Source of the DNA: Nocardia sp.
Lineage (GTDB): Bacteria > Actinomycetota > Actinomycetes > Mycobacteriales > Mycobacteriaceae
NCBI GenBank assembly: GCA_013361595.1
Contig: JABFXT010000059.1
Span: forward strand, 1-11,453
DNA: 11,453 nucleotides
Direction: 5' to 3'
Shown one piece after another: positions 7,517-11,453 of the stretch. The position numbers were made by a program, and so were the translations under genes. Below the pieces are notes generated by a model. The model saw only the letters and a list, made by a program, of their open reading frames with translations, was not told the origin of the DNA and made no database searches. Positions within the stretch are counted from its first letter, which is position 1. Every line of letters starts with the position of its first letter.

Positions 7517-8292
7517 GCGGCGGAGTGTCGGCGCTGCGGCGCGGTGCGGTGCGGCCCAGTCCGGTGTTCCTGCTCGTGCTGGCGGTCGCCGTGGCCGGTG
7601 GGGTGCTGGCCTGGGGGGCGGAGCTGGATTCGGTACAGGCGAAGGCCGGCGTGTTCGTCCTCGTGGTGTTCGGCTGGGTGGTGACCCTGTGCCTGCACGA
7701 GTTCGCGCACGCCTACCTCGCCTGGCGGGCCGGGGACCGCGAAGTGGAATTGCGCGGATACCTGACCCTGAATCCGCTCAAATACAGTCATCCGCTGCTG
7801 TCGATCGTGTTGCCGATGGTTTTCATCGCGCTGGGCGGGATCGGGCTGCCGGGCGGCGCGGTCTATGTGCACACCCACCAGGTACCGGCGCGGACGCAAC
7901 GGTTGATCAGTGTGGCCGGTCCCGCGGTGAACGCGGTCTGCGCGATGGTATTGCTGCTGGTGGTGCGCTTGTTCGGCAGCGCGACCGAGCATCCGGCGCT
8001 CTGGTTCGGGCTCAGCTTCCTGGCCTTCCTGCAGGTGACCGCGACCTTGCTGAATCTGCTGCCGATACCCGGCCTGGACGGTTACGGGGTGGTGGAGCCG
8101 TCGCTGAGTTACAAGACCCGGCGAGGCCTGGAACAGTTCAAACCGTTCGGCATGCTCATCCTGTTCGCCCTGCTGTTCACCCCGTCGATCAACCAGGTCT
8201 TCTTCGACGTCGTGTACGCCCTCTACGACCTGTCCGGTGTTTCGGAACAGTGGTCACGCTACGGCGGGTATCTGACCCGGTTCTGGGCGTAG
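7513..8292 (+). CDS. Site-2-protease-like M50 family membrane metalloprotease, Rv0359-like
   Basis: The predicted intramembrane zinc protease has 259 aa, the length I recall for M. tuberculosis Rv0359. The zinc motif HEFAH is at His62-Glu63-His66 inside a hydrophobic helix, and the third ligand motif NLLPIPGLDG is at 181-190 (Asp189) near a later helix. Membrane segments lie at about 17-36, 45-68, 95-118, 135-155, 163-184 and 208-228. There is no PDZ domain, which is common in the short M50 group. The substrate is unknown; family members cut membrane-anchored regulators. GTG 7513 is chosen because it overlaps the stop of small frame 2 (GTGA), has a G-rich stretch at 7502-7510, and gives a hydrophobic start in the usual place. 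The same frame is open further upstream, but that part is out of character and lies inside other genes. A hairpin follows the stop by 24 nt. Confidence 0.9.
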   Translation: MSGGVSALRRGAVRPSPVFLLVLAVAVAGGVLAWGAELDSVQAKAGVFVLVVFGWVVTLCLHEFAHAYLAWRAGDREVELRGYLTLNPLKYSHPLLSIVLPMVFIALGGIGLPGGAVYVHTHQVPARTQRLISVAGPAVNAVCAMVLLLVVRLFGSATEHPALWFGLSFLAFLQVTATLLNLLPIPGLDGYGVVEPSLSYKTRRGLEQFKPFGMLILFALLFTPSINQVFFDVVYALYDLSGVSEQWSRYGGYLTRFWA

Positions 8293-8316
8293 GCCGCGCG
8301 TCGGGCCGATCCGAGA

Positions 8317-8351
8317 GGGCCCGTCCGGCGCGGCGCCGGCCGGACGGGCCC
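8317..8351 (+). terminator. GC-rich 13-bp hairpin after the M50 gene
   Basis: The perfect arms GGGCCCGTCCGGC (8317-8329) and GCCGGACGGGCCC (8339-8351) enclose a 9-nt loop. No T-run follows, which is common for actinobacterial terminator hairpins. It lies 24 nt after the M50 stop, between convergent genes. Confidence 0.7.
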
Positions 8352-8643
8352 GGATTCCCCGCCCACGGCCGGCGTCCAGGTATCCGAAACGTCGGGCGCT
8401 GGCGCGCCGTCCGTCGGCGACGCGGCGCACGGGAGGGGTCCCACCGAACCGGCCGGAGCCGGTGCGGTCGTGTTTCACATTAGTGGAGACCGGGCGCGCG
8501 GGCACAGGTAGTCCGCTACTCGAATATCCGCTGTGGCCGGGCGATGTGCGCGGTGGCGCCCGTATTCGCCGGGCGCGCCGGGCCCGGCAACCGGGTGGCG
8601 AACAATCGCGACCCGAACGTGGTCCGGCGAACGGTCCGGCGAA
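8352..8643. other. Convergent intergenic region without a convincing gene
   Basis: This stretch between the M50 hairpin and the FUSC stop holds only short frames with poor codon use and no start signals. The notable items are a 12-nt palindrome GCCGGGCCCGGC at 8577-8588, which could help end FUSC transcription on the minus strand, a relatively AT-rich patch at about 8469-8482, and an 11-nt direct repeat next to the FUSC stop. Confidence 0.6.
8621..8643. repeat. 11-nt direct repeat beside the FUSC stop
   Basis: GGTCCGGCGAA occurs at 8621-8631 and 8633-8643, separated by one base, immediately downstream of the FUSC stop codon. Its role is unknown. Confidence 0.6.
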
Positions 8644-9792
8644 TCAATTCTTCGGTGTCACATAGGGATTGGGTACCGTGGGTGGTAGCAGAGCCAGTGC
8701 GGACACGCGCTGCACCCCGCACACCTGCAGCAGGTCTACCAGCGTGGACCGTATCTGGGCGAACACCACATGCGCCGACAGCCCGGCCCCCGCAACCAGC
8801 TCCGGGCGGGCCTGTTTGGCTGCCGACCGCAGTACGCGCGCGGCCTCCGCGCGGTCGGGTTGCTGGCCCGGATCGGCGAGCACCATGCGGCGGACCACTT
8901 CCACCGCGGCGGCCAGCTGCTCCATTTCCTCGATCAGGCCCGGATTGAGGATCTCGTCGTCGCGAACCAGGGTCAGCGAGCGGCGCAGCAGCACCCGGGT
9001 ATTGCGGACCGCGTTGTCCAGGGGATCGGCGGCGGCGCGCAACCGCTCCAGCCTGCCGCGCGAATTCCAGTACAGCGGGGATATGCGGCTCACCTCACGC
9101 CCGCCCTCGAGCGATTTGCGCAGCGAATCCAGTTGCGCCTGGGTGGCCCGGACCGCGGTGAGCGCGGCATGAACTTTGCCCGGGTCCTGTTCGAGTAGGC
9201 CGTGGGCGCCGTCGGTGAGCGATTTCGCCATGACTCCGAGAATCGCCGCCGCCTGCTCCCGGGCGCGGCGCACCGGATGCAACGGCAGCGCGGCGACGAC
9301 CACCACCCCGACCAGTCCGCCGATCAGCGCGTCCACCATCCGCGACGGGCCGGCGCCGGTATCCGGCGGCATCAGGGTGGCCACCAGCACCGCCGAGCCC
9401 GAGGCCTGGATACCGATGATGGCGCCGCCATCGAGGAACACGGCCAGCGCCATGGCCACGGCCACCACCAGGGCGATCTGCCACACCCCGGTTCCCACCT
9501 GGGAGATGAACAGATCACCGACCCCGATACCGACGGCGACGCCGACCACCAGCTCCAGCGATCGGCGCAGCCGCGCCCCGAACGCGGTTCCGATGGACAC
9601 CACCGCTGCGGTCGGCGCGAAGAACGGCAGCGCGTGGCCGACCACGTCCTTGGCGAGGAACCAGGCCAGCGCCGCCGCCAGCGAGCACTGCAGAATCGGG
9701 ATGGCCGAGAGCCGGAGCCGCTTCCAGGAACGCCGCATTCGTTCGGCGCCCCTGGTCCGGGCTCGGGCCACTCGGGAATTCGGGTCGATCAA
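8644..9792 (-). CDS. FUSC / aromatic acid exporter-like membrane protein
   Basis: The protein has 382 aa. The N-terminal half has about six hydrophobic segments (about 30-47, 55-72, 80-97, 104-120, 124-141, 154-171) with the FUSC-type stretch LPFFAPTAAVVSIGTAFG followed by LRRSLELVVGVAVGIGVGDLF. The C-terminal half (about 172-382) is a helical, charged cytoplasmic domain. Family members are linked to export of aromatic acids or fusaric acid, but the substrate here is unknown. M. tuberculosis Rv2571c is a plausible relative (recalled), from a different locus. The start is uncertain: TTG 9792 is taken as the longest form, with GTG 9771 and ATG 9738 as alternatives; none has a strong Shine-Dalgarno sequence, and the first 28 residues are Arg-rich. 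It begins 14 nt after the DUF3151 gene, so the two are probably cotranscribed. Confidence 0.82.
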   Translation of the reverse strand: MIDPNSRVARARTRGAERMRRSWKRLRLSAIPILQCSLAAALAWFLAKDVVGHALPFFAPTAAVVSIGTAFGARLRRSLELVVGVAVGIGVGDLFISQVGTGVWQIALVVAVAMALAVFLDGGAIIGIQASGSAVLVATLMPPDTGAGPSRMVDALIGGLVGVVVVAALPLHPVRRAREQAAAILGVMAKSLTDGAHGLLEQDPGKVHAALTAVRATQAQLDSLRKSLEGGREVSRISPLYWNSRGRLERLRAAADPLDNAVRNTRVLLRRSLTLVRDDEILNPGLIEEMEQLAAAVEVVRRMVLADPGQQPDRAEAARVLRSAAKQARPELVAGAGLSAHVVFAQIRSTLVDLLQVCGVQRVSALALLPPTVPNPYVTPKN

Positions 9793-9806
9793 CGCCGCTG
9801 TGTCGT

Positions 9807-10250
9807 TCAGCCCAGGCCGAGTTCGCCGGCCGCCCGCGGATCACAATCCTCGAGCAGGTCCAGGCAGCGCGCGTACTCGTCGGATTCCCCCACGGCTTTC
9901 GCCGCCCGGGCCAGCGCCGCGACACTGCGCAGGAAGCCCCGGTTGGGTTCGTGCTCCCACGGGACCGGGCCGAAACCCTTCCAGCCGTTACGGCGCAGCA
10001 GGTCGAGCCCGCGGTGGTAGCCGGTCCGGGCGAACGCGTAGGCGGCTACGACGTCATGGTTGATCGGGTCCGCGGCATCGGCGGCCCGGTCCAGGGCGGC
10101 TTCGGCCAGCGCCGCCCAGGCGATCGAGGCGGCGGGATGGTCGGCCGCCACCCGAACCGGGTCGGTGCCGGCGTCGAGCGCGTCCTCCGGCTCGTGTAGT
10201 TCAGGAAGGAGTACCGGTTGCGGTCCGAGCAGATCACCGAACGAGGTCAT
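9807..10250 (-). CDS. DUF3151 family protein, Rv0360c-like
   Basis: This small soluble protein of 147 aa closely resembles M. tuberculosis Rv0360c (about 145 aa, recalled). Conserved blocks are MTSFGDLLGP at the start, HPAASIAWAALAEAAL, YAFARTGYHRGLDLLRRNG, WKGFGPVPWEHEPNRGFL and DEYARCLDLLEDCDP near the end. It looks all-helical, possibly TPR-like, and its function is unknown. ATG 10250 is chosen to match the family start; ATG 10259 would add three residues. The same frame stays open far upstream to 11420, but only because it lies antisense to an Ala/Asp/Glu-rich gene, so that extension is not counted. FUSC follows 14 nt downstream, and a gene of unknown function diverges upstream. Confidence 0.92.
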   Translation of the reverse strand: MTSFGDLLGPQPVLLPELHEPEDALDAGTDPVRVAADHPAASIAWAALAEAALDRAADAADPINHDVVAAYAFARTGYHRGLDLLRRNGWKGFGPVPWEHEPNRGFLRSVAALARAAKAVGESDEYARCLDLLEDCDPRAAGELGLG

Positions 10251-10285
10251 GGGCTTCATTGTGCACGGGTATCGGGAATGCTCGA

Positions 10286-10291
10286 TAGGCT
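10286..10291 (+). promoter_or_regulatory. Candidate -10 element for the acidic protein gene
   Basis: TAGGCT fits the TANNNT pattern 44 nt before GTG 10336, in the 85-nt divergent spacer. The only -35-like motif (TTGTGC at 10259-10264) is 21 nt upstream, longer than usual. Confidence 0.3.
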
Positions 10292-10324
10292 GGCCATCTA
10301 CGTCACATTCTGTTCGCCAGCAAC

Positions 10325-10330
10325 GAGGGG
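10325..10330 (+). promoter_or_regulatory. Ribosome binding site for the acidic protein gene
   Basis: GAGGGG ends 5 nt before GTG 10336 and is the main reason for choosing this start codon. Confidence 0.6.
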
Positions 10331-10335
10331 TATAG

Positions 10336-11453
10336 GTGTCGCACCCGACCGACGACAAGGAACCGATCCGCTCCGACTCCGACTCCGGCGCATCCGCCGG
10401 AGGCGACTCCCGCGCGAGTTCACCCGCCCCGGAGCAGCCGGAGCCGGCCGATCCCGGGTCACCGCCGTCGCGGGCAGCTGATGCGGCGACCGGTGATACG
10501 GATGCTTCCGATGCGGAAGCGACGCCCGCGAGCCCGGATGCGGCCGGCGGGTCACCGGCCGACACCGCGGCGGGTACCGGCGATGCGCAGGCCACCCCGG
10601 AGGAAACCGATCGGGGCGCCGACGCGGATACCGAATCAGCGGTACCGGTCGCGGCGGACGAGCCCGCTCCGAGCGCGGGGTCCGGGACGGACGCTTCGCC
10701 GAGCGCTGGTGGATCGGACGAGGCGGCGACCACCGCGGCCGGTGCCGATACCTCCGCGGACACGGAGTCCGCCGAGGCGGCGGAATCGCCCGCCGCAGCC
10801 GAGGCGACGGAGCCGACGGAGACCGGCGGTCCTTCCGAAAGCGGTTCCGCGTCGGCGGGCGACGATTCGCCCACCGATACGCCGGCCGAGGTGGCCGCGG
10901 CCGGGCAGGAGACGCCCGGGACTGCGGACGAGAACACCGGTGCGGATGCAGCCGCGACGACGGCGGGAACGGAGACAGCCGCCACGGAAACGGCCGGTGG
11001 AAGCGCAGAGTCGGACGGCGATACGACTGCCGGTACCGATAGGTCTGCCGCTGCCGACGCGACGGCGGAGATCGACACGTCTGCCGCTGCCGACGCGACC
11101 GCCGAGATCGATACGACGGCCGGGAACCCGGTGGCCGGAACCGATGTGGCCGCCGGGAACACCGATCCGGCCGACCCGGTCGACGAGGCCGCCGCGGCGA
11201 CAACGGCGCCGGCAAGTGCCGGGGACCGAGTCGCCGCCGAGTCCGAGTCGGGCGACGAGGAAACCACGCAGAAGTCCGAGGTCGAGACGGGCGATGGTGC
11301 CGGTGGGACCGCGGCGGATTCCGCCGCGAAGACCTCGGATGCGGAGACCGGTGACCCGGCGGCCACCGATGCCACAGTCGAACTGGAGGCGCCCGGCGCG
11401 GCGGGCACCGAGGCGAACACCGTGGTGATCCCGAAACCGCAGCGGCCCGAGGA
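10336..11453 (+). CDS. Acidic Ala/Asp/Glu/Thr-rich protein, 5' part only (Rv0361 position)
   Basis: The frame is open from GTG 10336 to the window edge: 372 complete codons with no stop. The product begins MSHPTDDKEPIRSDSDSG and is made almost entirely of Ala, Asp, Glu, Thr, Gly, Ser and Pro. It has no Cys, Phe, Tyr or Trp and a single Leu, so it is acidic and almost certainly disordered in this part. A 12-residue tandem repeat (SAAADATAEIDT) lies near residues 237-260. The last visible residues, VVIPKPQRPE, begin to change in character. By position it matches M. tuberculosis Rv0361, recalled as a 275-residue membrane protein, so a membrane segment and folded domain are expected beyond the edge (inference). 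The start follows GAGGGG; the gene is divergent from the DUF3151 gene. In M. tuberculosis the next gene is mgtE. Confidence 0.75.
   Translation, partial: MSHPTDDKEPIRSDSDSGASAGGDSRASSPAPEQPEPADPGSPPSRAADAATGDTDASDAEATPASPDAAGGSPADTAAGTGDAQATPEETDRGADADTESAVPVAADEPAPSAGSGTDASPSAGGSDEAATTAAGADTSADTESAEAAESPAAAEATEPTETGGPSESGSASAGDDSPTDTPAEVAAAGQETPGTADENTGADAAATTAGTETAATETAGGSAESDGDTTAGTDRSAAADATAEIDTSAAADATAEIDTTAGNPVAGTDVAAGNTDPADPVDEAAAATTAPASAGDRVAAESESGDEETTQKSEVETGDGAGGTAADSAAKTSDAETGDPAATDATVELEAPGAAGTEANTVVIPKPQRPE
11044..11115 (+). repeat. 36-nt tandem repeat, two copies
   Basis: Copies at 11044-11079 and 11080-11115 both encode SAAADATAEIDT. They differ at only three third-position bases (ACG/ACC, GCG/GCC, GAC/GAT). 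The unit is in frame with the acidic protein gene, as expected for slippage or recent duplication in a disordered region. Confidence 0.85.

Noticed and set aside
8462..8665. Possible small gene of 67 codons in the convergent spacer
   Set aside because: No ribosome binding site, shadow-like composition, and it runs into the FUSC gene on the opposite strand.
10251..11420. Upstream extension of the minus-strand DUF3151 frame, giving a protein of over 500 residues rich in Ser, Ala and Val
   Set aside because: It is the antisense image of the Ala/Asp/Glu-rich plus-strand gene; the family start MTSFGDLL at 10250 defines the real N-terminus, and the extension has no independent start signal.
10481..11428. 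Plus-strand frame rich in Arg and Pro over the acidic gene
   Set aside because: It is a frame-shifted reading of GC-rich codons with no Shine-Dalgarno sequence. Frame 1, from GTG 10336 with GAGGGG upstream, fits better and remains open.

Overview
This window is ordinary-looking chromosome from a high-GC, mycolic-acid-type actinobacterium. Nocardia is my best guess, with Rhodococcus or another relative of Mycobacterium possible. The reasons are strong GC bias at third codon positions, frequent GTG and TTG starts, a fructose-bisphosphate aldolase almost identical to the M. tuberculosis protein, and a gene set that, from memory, matches the M. tuberculosis purA-to-GH76 neighbourhood (Rv0357c to Rv0365c).

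Layout, left to right. Positions 85-1275 (+) hold a GH76 alpha-1,6-mannanase-like enzyme. Its 3' end overlaps, tail to tail, the first of two tandem DedA-family membrane proteins (1207-2025 and 2029-2808, both minus). Divergent from these lies fba (2980-4014, +), the class II aldolase of glycolysis and gluconeogenesis. It is followed after 24 nt by an EmbR-type regulator with winged-helix, BTAD and FHA domains (4039-5154, +). That gene meets purA (adenylosuccinate synthetase, 5159-6448, minus) tail to tail with only 4 nt between them.

Divergent from purA is an apparently coupled cluster. It contains a conserved hypothetical protein (6648-7307, resembling Rv0358), two very small overlapping or abutting reading frames that carry three diverged copies of an 'RYL-x-F/L-R-x-G' unit (7307-7375 and 7376-7516), and a site-2-protease-like M50 membrane metalloprotease (7513-8292, resembling Rv0359). 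A GC-rich 13-bp hairpin follows (8317-8351), then about 290 nt without a convincing gene.

On the minus strand come a FUSC/aromatic-acid-exporter-like membrane protein (8644-9792) and, 14 nt upstream of it, a DUF3151 protein (9807-10250, resembling Rv0360c). Divergent from them, an open frame starts at GTG 10336 and runs off the right edge. It encodes at least 372 residues that are almost entirely Ala, Asp, Glu, Thr, Gly, Ser and Pro. By position it corresponds to Rv0361, with a very long acidic disordered N-terminal region.

Most of the window is housekeeping metabolism (aldolase, purine synthesis) mixed with envelope functions (mannan hydrolase, DedA lipid or ion transporters, intramembrane protease, FUSC exporter). 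The part least explained by known families is the pair of repeat-containing small frames between the Rv0358-like gene and the M50 protease. I saw no mobile element, CRISPR array, tRNA or rRNA.
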